The position numbers and the translations under genes are program-made. A stretch of 64,000 nucleotides of DNA. Source: CAJXZP01 sp041563475 (lineage in GTDB: Bacteria > Bacteroidota > Bacteroidia > Flavobacteriales_G > Salibacteraceae). The notes under the pieces are model-generated. The model was not told where the DNA came from. It made no database searches and was given only the letters and a program-made list of their open reading frames with translations. How positions within the stretch are numbered: the stretch's first letter is position 1; each line of letters starts with the position of its first letter. Location: positions 6,094 through 70,093 of the forward strand of contig JBFFMY010000009.1 of NCBI GenBank assembly GCA_041563475.1. Direction: 5' to 3'. Of the stretch, positions 1 to 8,010 are shown piece after piece.

Positions 1-2
1 AC

Positions 3-185
3 TTAGAGCTTGTAGAACTCACAAAAGATTACGTTGCAAGAGTTGAGCTTAAAGGAACGTGTATTAGTTGTAATTTAAATAGTATGACTTTTAAAACGGG
101 AATTGAAGAATCTATTTTACGCGCTGTTCCGGAAGTAACTCGAGTTGAAGCTATTAATTTCACTATAATCCCACCAAATAAATAG
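3..185 (+). CDS. NifU C-terminal-domain Fe-S scaffold protein (3' end only)
   Basis: Partial gene entering from the left edge; reading from base 3 gives 60 codons and a TAG stop. The fragment carries the NifU C-terminal signature: GTCISC with a CxxC pair (C at bases 60-62 and 69-71), followed by MTFKTGIEESILRAVPEV, as in the standard pattern of CxxC, MTLKxGIE and PEV. In the family the two cysteines bind a transient Fe-S cluster for delivery to apoproteins. The N-terminal part, and thus whether this is a short NifU-like protein or a longer Nfu with an N-terminal domain, lies outside the window. Confidence 0.85.
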   Translation, partial: LELVELTKDYVARVELKGTCISCNLNSMTFKTGIEESILRAVPEVTRVEAINFTIIPPNK

Positions 186-198
186 TATTAAATCACAC

Positions 199-250
199 CT
201 TGTTAAGCCTCCATTTTTGGGGGCCTTTTTATGCACAAAAAAAGCCCCCA
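199..250. terminator. Bidirectional hairpin terminator between convergent genes
   Basis: A GGGGGCCTTTTT arm (219-230) pairs with an AAAAAAAGCCCCC arm (237-249). It lies between the NifU-like gene and the convergent small gene, so it could end transcripts from both sides. A weaker alternative stem uses GCCTCC at 208-213. Confidence 0.6.
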
Positions 251-290
251 TCAACAGATGAGAGCTTAACCCTTTTACGAAAAGTCTATG

Positions 291-593
291 TTATGCTTGC
301 ATAGCCATTTCAACGTTAATATTCTTTTGAGCGGCATAGCGATCAATCCAATTGGGTTGACCTTGAAGAGGGATTTCACGTGCCTCTTCAAATTTAATTT
401 CCAACAAGATCGGATAATCTTCATTTTCATAATCCGATAAATTGAAATTTGTATAATTAACACCTGTTTGGCGTTCTACATTAACCACCTCAAAATCCCT
501 GTGCTCCGAATAAAGAACAGAATCTTCAGTTAGCACCATTAACTTAGGTGAGTTGGTAAAAATAGGTGCGGCATAAAAAAATCTAGCATCCAT
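291..593 (-). CDS. Conserved-looking hypothetical protein, 100 aa
   Basis: I do not recognise this protein. It is a 100-residue acidic soluble protein starting MDARFFYAAPIF, without signal peptide or membrane segment. It has alternating hydrophobic and polar stretches (for example PILLEIKFEEAREIPL) that suggest a small beta-rich fold. The ATG at 591-593 is the only sensible start. The gene stands alone on the minus strand, convergent with the NifU-like gene and with about 220 bases of gene-free DNA upstream. Codon use looks like that of its neighbours, and I judge it a real gene of unknown role. Confidence 0.6.
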   Translation of the reverse strand: MDARFFYAAPIFTNSPKLMVLTEDSVLYSEHRDFEVVNVERQTGVNYTNFNLSDYENEDYPILLEIKFEEAREIPLQGQPNWIDRYAAQKNINVEMAMQA

Positions 594-811
594 GATTAGT
601 GATTGTTAAATAGTTAGTAAATAATTTCCCAAAATCTCCTCCTTTTATATTACTCCAGGATTCGACATAACAATTATAGATATTAATATCTAGCTGATTC
701 CATTTTGATACATATGTTTAAAGCAATTGACCAATTGTTGGAAATCAATACGTTGAGACATAAAAATAGAGTCAATACGTTTAATTTGATGTTCAATTTT
801 CAACAATCAAA

Positions 812-1192
812 TTATTTATTTATCACCCTTATAAATGGATACATTACTAAAACGCCCAATACAACGCTTACAAAAATATTTCCAATAGCATACATCCAAT
901 GGTGACCTTTTAGCAATAATACCGTTTCAAAACTAAATGTAGAAAACGTACTCAATCCACCACAAAACCCAATAACAACAAATGCACGTATCCAGGGGTA
1001 AGTTTCAAATTTTGATTCTGAGTAATACAGAGTAAGCCCCATAATTAATATGGCCAATAAATTAGCTCCTAGCGTTGCAATAGGCAGAAAACTTTTTAAG
1101 TGATTAACTACAATTAAGCTAAAAGCAAACCGTACCATAGCACCTAAACCACCTCCAACAAAAACTGGTAACATTAGTTTTAATTCACCCAT
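812..1192 (-). CDS. crcB: CrcB/FluC fluoride exporter
   Basis: Small membrane protein of 126 residues with four hydrophobic segments. It has the family landmarks: GGGLGAMVRF near residues 13-22, a conserved Asn (LGAN) in the second segment, and GFCGGLSTFSTF around residues 75-86, where the Phe residues line the fluoride path. Members form antiparallel dimers in the inner membrane that expel fluoride. The gene overlaps the end of the upstream PAP2 gene by 13 bases, which implies translational coupling and a place at the tail of the efflux operon. I looked for a fluoride riboswitch directly upstream and did not see one; the upstream bases are coding. Confidence 0.9.
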   Translation of the reverse strand: MGELKLMLPVFVGGGLGAMVRFAFSLIVVNHLKSFLPIATLGANLLAILIMGLTLYYSESKFETYPWIRAFVVIGFCGGLSTFSTFSFETVLLLKGHHWMYAIGNIFVSVVLGVLVMYPFIRVINK

Positions 1193-1782
1193 CTCTTTTC
1201 TAAATAAAGATATACTTGCGCGGAAACATACCCAGATAAAACACCGATAACCGCCCCACCTAAAATGTCTCCAGGATAATGTACGCCCAAATATATTCTA
1301 GAATAGGATACCATTGATGCCCAAAAAATCATCCATATCCACACCATTTTTGATTTAAGAATTGACGACACAAATACAGCTATAGCAAATGAATTCGCGG
1401 CATGTGAAGATACAAATCCATACAAACCACCCCTATAAATTTCACCATTTGGTTGGTGAAGTAAATGTATTTGACTCATTAATTCCGGGGTATGTGAAGG
1501 TCGTAATCGGGTAAAAAACGGTTTAAAAAATCCAGAAGAAATTTGATCGGCTAATAAAATTGCCAACCCAATAGACCCCAAAAGAATCAACCATTGAGAT
1601 AAATTTTGCTTAGGCCAATTTTGATTTCTTGATTTAAGAAGCACGAAGATCAATATTAAATATAATGGAATCCATAAAGAAGTGGAGGAAACCCACCACA
1701 TCAACGAATCCAAAGCCGAATGATGCCAACCATTTAGCCACAAAAAGATTTCCTTATCAAAAGCATCAATTCGTTCGATCAT
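1180..1782 (-). CDS. PAP2-family lipid phosphatase (undecaprenyl-diphosphatase-like)
   Basis: Integral membrane phosphatase with the three PAP2 motifs in order: KPFFTRLRP (KxxxxxxRP), SSHAANSF (the PSGH-type motif with catalytic His) and SRIYLGVHYPGD (SRxxxxxHxxxD). Such enzymes remove phosphate from lipid diphosphates such as undecaprenyl diphosphate, or from phosphatidic acid, on the outer face of the inner membrane. I place the start at the ATG at 1780-1782, giving 200 residues starting MIERIDAFDKE, typical of the family; a TTG at 1831-1833 would add 17 unusual residues. It follows the TolC-like gene on the same strand and overlaps crcB. The substrate cannot be told from sequence. Confidence 0.8.
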   Translation of the reverse strand: MIERIDAFDKEIFLWLNGWHHSALDSLMWWVSSTSLWIPLYLILIFVLLKSRNQNWPKQNLSQWLILLGSIGLAILLADQISSGFFKPFFTRLRPSHTPELMSQIHLLHQPNGEIYRGGLYGFVSSHAANSFAIAVFVSSILKSKMVWIWMIFWASMVSYSRIYLGVHYPGDILGGAVIGVLSGYVSAQVYLYLEKRWVN

Positions 1783-1848
1783 AATTAAATTATTGAGAAC
1801 AAATCTATTATAAAATAGAATTTGTCCCTCCAATTTATGAGTTAAGGA

Positions 1849-3168
1849 TTAAAAGTTTGCCTTGCTTAAATCTCCGCTTATTTGAAGTAAGAACAACTCG
1901 GCAATCTTTGCGCTATATTTCGCTTGATTCAAAGCCAGATTTGCGTTTAGCAGATTGATTTGCGCTTGACGGAAAACAATATTTGAAATTTGGCCTAATT
2001 TATATTGCTCCACACTTCTATCAAAATTAGACTGTGCAGTTTGTAAATTTTTATGTTGTGCATCCTTAACAAATAAAGATGTTTGGTAGGCTGTCCAAGC
2101 ATTTGTTAAATTCCGCTCGATATTCAACTTTTCCTTCTCCAAAGTAATAGATTGGTTTTCCAAAGCAATTTGCGAGTTTTGTTTTCTAACACGTGTGAAA
2201 CCGCCATCATAAATATTCCAGCTCAAAGTAGCCCCAACATTCGGACCTATTGAACTTGCCTTATCAATAAAAGATGTTGCCCCCAAATTATTTTCATTCC
2301 ATCCATAATTCGCATTTACACTCAATTTAGGAATCGCGTTTGAATTGGTGTTTTTCACTTCATAATTCGCATTTTCTAATAACCTTTCTTGTTGCAAAAG
2401 CGTAACGTTGTTTTCTTTAGAGTGCAACAAGAGTAGTTCTAAAGTCAGTCGATCGTCATACACTAAAGAGGTATCCACAGCGAAGTCAATATTGACATCC
2501 CTTCCCAACAAAAGGTTTAAGTTCCTTTTTTGATTCGCAAGCAATTGGGTATTGGTCAGGTATGTAATACTATCATTATTATAATCTACCTCGGCATTTA
2601 GAATGTCTAACTGTGACCCTTGACCATAATCAGCCGCATATCCTGCGCGTTGCAAACGAACGCGAGAAGCATTCATCGTTTCCTTTTGATTTCCCACATC
2701 TTGGGTTAATCGCGCCACTTCATAATACGAATTGAAAATATTAAGAATTGTGGTTTCTATCATAAATCGTGCTTGCAGTTCGGATATTTGATAATTAGAC
2801 TGCAAAATTTTGTATGCATTACTTCTACCAAATCCATCAAAAATGGTGTATTGAATCCCAATGTTTGCATTTAAACCACGCGTTTCATTGTTAGTGAATT
2901 CATTTTCAATACCCGTTTTTGGGGTTACTGTTCCATCCGTATTGGAATAGTTCGCTCCTGCATTTCCTGAAACAGAAGGCAAGTACCTGCTATTTTGAAA
3001 GCTAGCATTGTTTTCGGCAACACTAATGTTATTGTTCGCTATTCGTATATCGAAATTGTTTTCCATGGCTATGGTCACTGCCTCTACCTTTTGAAGGGTA
3101 TCTTGACCATTAGCAATTCCAAAAAATGAAAAAGCCAGTGTGGCTACTATCCAAATATTATATTTCAT
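1849..3168 (-). CDS. TolC-family outer-membrane efflux protein
   Basis: 439-residue outer-membrane channel subunit. A signal peptide (MKYNIWIVATLAFSFFGIANG) is followed by two halves of long amphipathic helices interrupted by short beta regions, the OEP repeat arrangement. Recognisable family stretches include QYTIFDGFGR near the middle of the first half and SWNIYDGGFTR in the second; both match the conserved W/F-x-I/L-F/Y-D-G-G pattern of TolC homologues. It starts inside the last 11 bases of the RND pump gene, so pump and exit duct are translated as a unit. Together with the fusion protein it would span the periplasm and outer membrane. Confidence 0.88.
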   Translation of the reverse strand: MKYNIWIVATLAFSFFGIANGQDTLQKVEAVTIAMENNFDIRIANNNISVAENNASFQNSRYLPSVSGNAGANYSNTDGTVTPKTGIENEFTNNETRGLNANIGIQYTIFDGFGRSNAYKILQSNYQISELQARFMIETTILNIFNSYYEVARLTQDVGNQKETMNASRVRLQRAGYAADYGQGSQLDILNAEVDYNNDSITYLTNTQLLANQKRNLNLLLGRDVNIDFAVDTSLVYDDRLTLELLLLHSKENNVTLLQQERLLENANYEVKNTNSNAIPKLSVNANYGWNENNLGATSFIDKASSIGPNVGATLSWNIYDGGFTRVRKQNSQIALENQSITLEKEKLNIERNLTNAWTAYQTSLFVKDAQHKNLQTAQSNFDRSVEQYKLGQISNIVFRQAQINLLNANLALNQAKYSAKIAELFLLQISGDLSKANF

Positions 3169-6100
3169 TTCTCTCTGATTTTAGTTCAATTACTGCCCCT
3201 TCCACCTCTTCAGGTGTTGGTTTAATACCGGTAACATACCATTTCCACAAAACTTTAATATCATTACTTAACTTTAACATTAAAGGCAACATCACTAAAG
3301 TTAAAACGGTAGATAATCCAATTCCATAAGCAATTGAAATAGCCATAGGAATTAAAAACTGTGCTTGTCTACTTGTTTCAAATATTAACGGAGAAAGCCC
3401 CGCAATGGTGGTAATCGTTGTCAAAAAAATGGGTCTAAATCTAGATTTACCAGCTGCTATTATTGCATCATTGTATTTCATACCATCCTTTAGATATATG
3501 TTGAACTTACTTATTAAAACAAGCCCATCATTCACAATAATTCCAATCAAAGCTATAATTCCTAAAAAGCTCAACATGTTTATTGGGAAATTATGAATCC
3601 AATGGCCCCAGCCAACACCAATCATGGAAAACGGAACCATTAATAGGAGTGCGATAGGCTGATCGAATGACCTAAATGTAAAAGCTATGATGACGAATAT
3701 GAGAAAAAGAATTACGGGTAATACTGCTTTTGCCGATTTTTGAGTCATTTCTGCCTCCCTATTTTGACCCTCAAAAACAGGTTGAACATCCGGGTACCGT
3801 TCTTTTAGAATTGGTAACAAATCTTCCTGGATTTCAGCCATCATATCGGTCGCACTCGTGCTTGGGTCTTTTAAATCTGCATCCACTCTTATTTCTCTTT
3901 TCCCATTTAAATGGTTAATAGAAATTTCTCCTCTTTCGATAGAATAATTTACAACCTCTCTTAGTGGAACTCTTTCACCAGCTGGATTCACCAAACGCAT
4001 ATTATCCAAATCTAAGAGAGAGCTTCTTTCTTGCAATTCATACCGTACCCACACCTTGATCTCATCTTGACCTCTTTGAAACCGCTGAACTTGATTACCG
4101 AAAAAACCATTTCTAATTTGACCTATAACATTATTCAAAGTAAAGCCCATGGCATAGGCGTTATCTTTTAGGCTAATATCTATTTCCTTTATCCCCTCTG
4201 GATCATTATCCGTTACATTATTTAAAAGGGCATTTTTACGAAATTCTCCTTTGATAAAGTCTTTGGCTGATTTCAAATTAGCCGTATTACTCCCCATCAA
4301 AGCCAACGAAATCGGTTTACCACCAAAGTTGCTTCCTGCACCATATTCAACCGCCTCTGCAGCATCAATTGACCCAACCAAATCATCAAGTTTAGATGAT
4401 GCTACAATGGAAGGAAAATTACGATCCTCACCCGGTAGTAAATTAATTTTCAATGAAGCGGTAGAAGTTCCGGGTCCAATTGTTTTTACAATGTTTTCAA
4501 TTGGATTGTCCAGCTGGTATTCTTCCGCTAATTGATCATTCAAAATCCACGCCTTTTGTTCAATATTGCTTATAATAGAGTCGGTGACGGTTTCGTTCGT
4601 TCCTTGCGGCATTTTTAACGTTACAATTACTTGGTCACTGGCGATTTGAGGGAAGAAAGTAAACTTGATAATTCCAGCTTGAATCGCCCCTATAGTTAGA
4701 ATAAAAATAGCGATTGGAATCATAAAGCCGAGCAACCTATTTTTCATGAAGTAGGTAATATACGGACCGTACATTTTGTCGCGCATGAACAACATTACAT
4801 TATCAGCCCACCTATTAAAGCTATATGTTTTTTGTGCTGCTGTTAAAGCTTTTGAATGTGCTACGTGCGAAGGCAAGATAATAAGCGCCTCAACCAATGA
4901 AACAGTTAAAGTAAGTATTACAATAATGGCTACCTCACCAAAGAACTCACCAATTCTACCATCTAAGAAAAAGAAAGTGGAAAAAGCAACCAAGGTGGTT
5001 AAGATAGCGGATGTAATAGCGGGTAAAACCTCCATCGTACCATCAATAGCAGATTGAATGGCATCTTTACCTTTTTCATGATGATGGTAAATATTTTCAG
5101 CAATTACAATCCCATCATCTACCAGAATACCAATTACGATAATCATTCCGAAAAGAGATAAAACATTGATGGTAACACCAAAATATCCGGCAAAAATGAA
5201 CATTCCTAAAAATGATACAGGTAAACCAAAAGCTACCCAAGCCGCCAATCTTGGTTTAAGAAACAATGCCAAAAAAAACAAAACCAAAACCATACCTTGA
5301 ATGGCATTTTTTGTTAATAGCTCGGTACGTTGTTTAATGGTTTCGGAGGCATCTCTGGTTATATCAATATGTAAATTGTTGTGTAACTTATTAAACGCAT
5401 CAATATACGCTAAGGTTTTATCTGCAACTGAGATTAAATCCTCACTATTGGTAGTATTTACCTGAAAATTTATCGAAGGTTTTCCATTAAAATAGGATCT
5501 ATTAGGGCTTTCAGACCATTTGTCGTTAATTACAGCGACATCCTTTAGGTAAATTTTATTTCCATTCTCTAGCGCTTTTACCACTACAAAATCTAGTTCC
5601 TTACCATAATAGGAGCGATTTTTTACGCGAATTAAAAACTCTTCTTGGGGCGTTTTTATAGACCCACCAGAAGTAAGGATATTACTTGCCGAAACAGCAT
5701 TAGCCACCTCTTGAAAAGTTAAATTGTAGGCTCTTAAATTATCTTCATTAACCGCGATTTCTATTTCTTCCAAGGGGAACCCAGACATTTCAATTTGAGA
5801 AATACCATCTGTTCCACGAATATCCGATTCAATTTTTCTTCCTCTTTCTTTAAGCGCACGTAAAGAGATATTCTCTCCACTTAATACGAAGGACACGGCC
5901 TGCGTTCTGAAAATTTCTTTAGAAATAATAGGAGGCTCCATCCCTACCGGAAAAGAGGGCACTTTATCTACGGCATTTTTGATGTCGTCTAAAACAACCG
6001 AAACGTCATAGCCTTTGAGAACCTCTACCTTAACATTCGCAGAATTTTCTTTTGAGGTAGAAGTAAATCTATCCACACCAACTAGACCCTTTAAATTATC

Positions 6101-6307
6101 TTCAATTTTTAACACAATCCCCTCCTCCATTTCAGCGGGGGAAGCACCTGGGTAATTGATGTCTATATTAATATTTCTGGATTCATTTAGCGGGAAAAAG
6201 GAAGATTTTAAAGACGAAGCTCCCATCAATCCCAGTAAAAAGATCCCCACGATCACTACCGAAACTACGATAGGATACTTTATAAAATGTAATATGATTT
6301 TTCTCAT
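3158..6307 (-). CDS. RND-family efflux pump, AcrB-like inner-membrane subunit
   Basis: 1049-residue resistance-nodulation-division transporter. It begins with a first membrane helix (MRKIILHFIKYPIVVSVVIVGIF), has two large periplasmic loops, and the TM4-type sequence GILVDDGIVIAENIYHH, where the Asp pair is the proton relay. The second half repeats it as GIIVNDGLVLISKFNIYL. The family exports drugs, solvents or lipids in exchange for protons. The first-loop sequence is closer to AcrB-like HAE pumps than to the heavy-metal CusA group, and no methionine metal relay is apparent to me. It sits 4 bases from the fusion-protein gene and overlaps the TolC-like gene, under the MarR regulator. Substrate unknown. 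Confidence 0.9.
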   Translation of the reverse strand: MRKIILHFIKYPIVVSVVIVGIFLLGLMGASSLKSSFFPLNESRNINIDINYPGASPAEMEEGIVLKIEDNLKGLVGVDRFTSTSKENSANVKVEVLKGYDVSVVLDDIKNAVDKVPSFPVGMEPPIISKEIFRTQAVSFVLSGENISLRALKERGRKIESDIRGTDGISQIEMSGFPLEEIEIAVNEDNLRAYNLTFQEVANAVSASNILTSGGSIKTPQEEFLIRVKNRSYYGKELDFVVVKALENGNKIYLKDVAVINDKWSESPNRSYFNGKPSINFQVNTTNSEDLISVADKTLAYIDAFNKLHNNLHIDITRDASETIKQRTELLTKNAIQGMVLVLFFLALFLKPRLAAWVAFGLPVSFLGMFIFAGYFGVTINVLSLFGMIIVIGILVDDGIVIAENIYHHHEKGKDAIQSAIDGTMEVLPAITSAILTTLVAFSTFFFLDGRIGEFFGEVAIIVILTLTVSLVEALIILPSHVAHSKALTAAQKTYSFNRWADNVMLFMRDKMYGPYITYFMKNRLLGFMIPIAIFILTIGAIQAGIIKFTFFPQIASDQVIVTLKMPQGTNETVTDSIISNIEQKAWILNDQLAEEYQLDNPIENIVKTIGPGTSTASLKINLLPGEDRNFPSIVASSKLDDLVGSIDAAEAVEYGAGSNFGGKPISLALMGSNTANLKSAKDFIKGEFRKNALLNNVTDNDPEGIKEIDISLKDNAYAMGFTLNNVIGQIRNGFFGNQVQRFQRGQDEIKVWVRYELQERSSLLDLDNMRLVNPAGERVPLREVVNYSIERGEISINHLNGKREIRVDADLKDPSTSATDMMAEIQEDLLPILKERYPDVQPVFEGQNREAEMTQKSAKAVLPVILFLIFVIIAFTFRSFDQPIALLLMVPFSMIGVGWGHWIHNFPINMLSFLGIIALIGIIVNDGLVLISKFNIYLKDGMKYNDAIIAAGKSRFRPIFLTTITTIAGLSPLIFETSRQAQFLIPMAISIAYGIGLSTVLTLVMLPLMLKLSNDIKVLWKWYVTGIKPTPEEVEGAVIELKSERNEI

Positions 6308-6310
6308 TCC

Positions 6311-7429
6311 TTAGTTTTCCTCTTTAACCAAAACCTTCATCCCCACATACGCTCCTGAAATTGGCCTGTCTACAACCCAAACACCATCCTCAACACCTTG
6401 AATAACAGCTTTATATCTGGATTTATGTACGACATTAATACTGGTTAAGTTCAATGACGAATCGCTACTAACCACGTAGATTTGGTTCCCATCAATAAGC
6501 AAATTACGCGAAATTTCAATCGCATTTAACTTTGCTTTACCATCTAATTCCGCTTGTAAATACATCCCTTCTTTCAAATCATCACCTTTAATATCCACAT
6601 AAATCTGAACGGTTTGCGTTGATGAATTTACCTTACCATTAATTCGAGAAACTTTTCCTATCCACGTTTGATCAGGGTTTTCCGGGTTTGAAACGGTGAC
6701 TTCTGTACCCACAGAAACAGAATTCAAAAGCGCCCTACTAATAGACATTTCCATTTCGTATTCTCCGATATTAATAAACTCTCCCAGTTTTTGACCGTTT
6801 CGAACTAAGGCTCCTGGAGTAACCAAAGCTTCTGTTAATATTCCATCAAATGGCGCTGTTATCGTGTATTTTTTATAGACGATTTCAAGGTTTTTAGTTG
6901 TGTAATAGGTGGTATAAATATTTTTTCCCGTAAGAAAAAACTTCTCCTTATCAGACCCTGGCTTAGGTAATTCGGCAATTGATTTATCCATATCAAACAA
7001 TTTCAAGTAGGCGTTCCATTTTTCATACGCCTCTGGATAATCTAACTTAATATCCGGCATAATTCCAGTTATTAAATTTTGAAACAAACTCTTTTGAGCT
7101 TGAAGATTGGCATAAAAATCATCACTTCTAATTTTTAATAATAATTCCCCCTTTTTATATGAAGATCCGGGTTTAAACTCTTTAGATGAAGTTTCCATAA
7201 CCCCTTGAACTTCCGTAAAAAGATCAATTTTATCTTTCGCTGAAATTCTTCCACTTTCCATAATACTTACCGGAACCGATTCATTTTTTACCTCAGATAC
7301 ATAAGCCGTTGGAATAACAACAACAGAAACAGGCTTGTTCTTTACCTTACTTTCTTTTAAAAGAATAAACCCATAAATGGAACCAACCAATAATAGCACG
7401 GCAAAAAGTTTTGAAATATGTTCTCTCAT
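6311..7429 (-). CDS. RND efflux membrane fusion protein (HlyD/AcrA family)
   Basis: 372-residue periplasmic adaptor, anchored by an N-terminal hydrophobic helix (residues 7-25, ISKLFAVLLLVGSIYGFILL). Domains in order are a split lipoyl/barrel-sandwich half (SGRISAKDKIDLFTEVQGVM), a helical hairpin, the second lipoyl half (ITAPFDGILTEALVTPGALVRNG) and a beta-barrel with GKVSRINGKVNSSTQTVQIYVDI. The middle hairpin has an unusual insertion with aromatic residues (YPEAYEKWNAYLKLFDMDKS) also seen in some Bacteroidota adaptors. It links the RND pump to the outer-membrane channel. Its ATG overlaps the marR stop by 4 bases (ATGA), so it is translationally coupled to the repressor. Confidence 0.88.
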   Translation of the reverse strand: MREHISKLFAVLLLVGSIYGFILLKESKVKNKPVSVVVIPTAYVSEVKNESVPVSIMESGRISAKDKIDLFTEVQGVMETSSKEFKPGSSYKKGELLLKIRSDDFYANLQAQKSLFQNLITGIMPDIKLDYPEAYEKWNAYLKLFDMDKSIAELPKPGSDKEKFFLTGKNIYTTYYTTKNLEIVYKKYTITAPFDGILTEALVTPGALVRNGQKLGEFINIGEYEMEMSISRALLNSVSVGTEVTVSNPENPDQTWIGKVSRINGKVNSSTQTVQIYVDIKGDDLKEGMYLQAELDGKAKLNAIEISRNLLIDGNQIYVVSSDSSLNLTSINVVHKSRYKAVIQGVEDGVWVVDRPISGAYVGMKVLVKEEN

Positions 7430-7887
7430 TCTGTAATTTTTAATAATTGACTGTCGGATAAATTACCCAGTTTTAATTTTATTTTATTTAGGATATGGAT
7501 AAATTGTTCCTTTTCTTTAGTAGAAATATCAGACTCAAAATCCTTGAAAATTTTGGTCATTATCGGCTTAGCTAATTCCAAATAATCTCTACCCGCTTCC
7601 GTAATAGAAACATTTTTTGCACGTTTATCATCAATACACATGGTCCGTTCTACTAATTTTTTCCTTTCTAGAGTACTAATATTACGTGTAAATGTGGTTT
7701 TATCTTTCCCCACCAAAGTGGCTAAACAACCTTGGTGTTGACCCCCATGTTTGTTTATTACCATAAGAATAATAAACTGAATTTTTGTCAATGGAATCCC
7801 CGCATCATTCAATTGACTTTCCAAATAGTGATCTATCAATTTTGCTGTTTTGCCCAGCTGCGGAATTATACTTGATTTTGTATCCAT
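7426..7887 (-). CDS. MarR-family transcriptional regulator
   Basis: 153-residue winged-helix regulator. The helix-turn-helix lies about residues 45-95 (HQGCLATLVGKDKTTFTRNISTLERKKLVERTMCIDDKRAKNVSITEAG), with the wing containing the conserved D-x-R motif (DDKRAKN). Flanking helices would form the dimer interface. Members usually repress efflux genes and release DNA when they bind phenolic or other small ligands. The gene is the first of the pump operon, and a perfect 24-bp palindrome lies in its own promoter, which points to autoregulation of marR and the pump. Cysteines C59 and C87 are present; whether they sense oxidants is open. Confidence 0.9.
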   Translation of the reverse strand: MDTKSSIIPQLGKTAKLIDHYLESQLNDAGIPLTKIQFIILMVINKHGGQHQGCLATLVGKDKTTFTRNISTLERKKLVERTMCIDDKRAKNVSITEAGRDYLELAKPIMTKIFKDFESDISTKEKEQFIHILNKIKLKLGNLSDSQLLKITE

Positions 7888-7900
7888 AAATTTCAGGCCG

Positions 7901-7928
7901 CGAATATACGAGTTAGTTGCATATGCAA
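7901..7928 (-). promoter_or_regulatory. Promoter of the marR-efflux operon
   Basis: On the minus strand a TTG (-33 type; 7926-7928) is followed after 17 bases by TATATTCG (7901-7908), a good match to the Bacteroidota -7 box TAnnTTTG. The box ends 13 bases before the marR ATG. The palindrome at 7911-7934 covers the TTG and most of the spacer. Confidence 0.6.
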
Positions 7929-7934
7929 CTAACT
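7911..7934. promoter_or_regulatory. Perfect 24-bp palindrome, probable MarR operator
   Basis: The sequence is an exact inverted repeat with half-site AGTTAGTTGCAT and no central spacer. Its size and symmetry fit a MarR dimer, and it lies between the -7 box and the -33 TTG of the marR promoter, so bound protein would exclude RNA polymerase. It also lies 77 bases upstream of the divergent Nramp gene, which might share the control. Confidence 0.75.
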
Positions 7935-8010
7935 AAAAAAATAAAATTTAATTGTCTTTTTTAGGTGAGTCTAATTATATTTATTTGCATCATCAAAAAA
8001 TTTATAGATT

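Noticed and set aside
677..692. Perfect 16-bp palindrome TAGATATTAATATCTA
   Set aside because: It is exact but made almost wholly of A and T, where such palindromes occur by chance, and it is not close to a promoter I can identify.
745..781. TCAATACGTT repeated at 745 and 772
   Set aside because: Two 10-base copies only, 27 bases apart, in gene-free AT-rich DNA; no further copies and no conserved spacing.
705..905. Plus-strand open frame of 66 codons near crcB
   Set aside because: It overlaps the 3' end of crcB on the other strand, has no start signal or family resemblance, and its composition is that of AT-rich noncoding sequence.
1193..1300. Fluoride riboswitch before crcB
   Set aside because: The bases upstream of crcB are the coding end of the PAP2 gene, and no riboswitch-like core was visible.
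1783..1833. Longer PAP2 start at TTG 1831-1833
   Set aside because: The ATG at 1780-1782 gives the usual N-terminus, and the extra 17 residues are not expected in the family.
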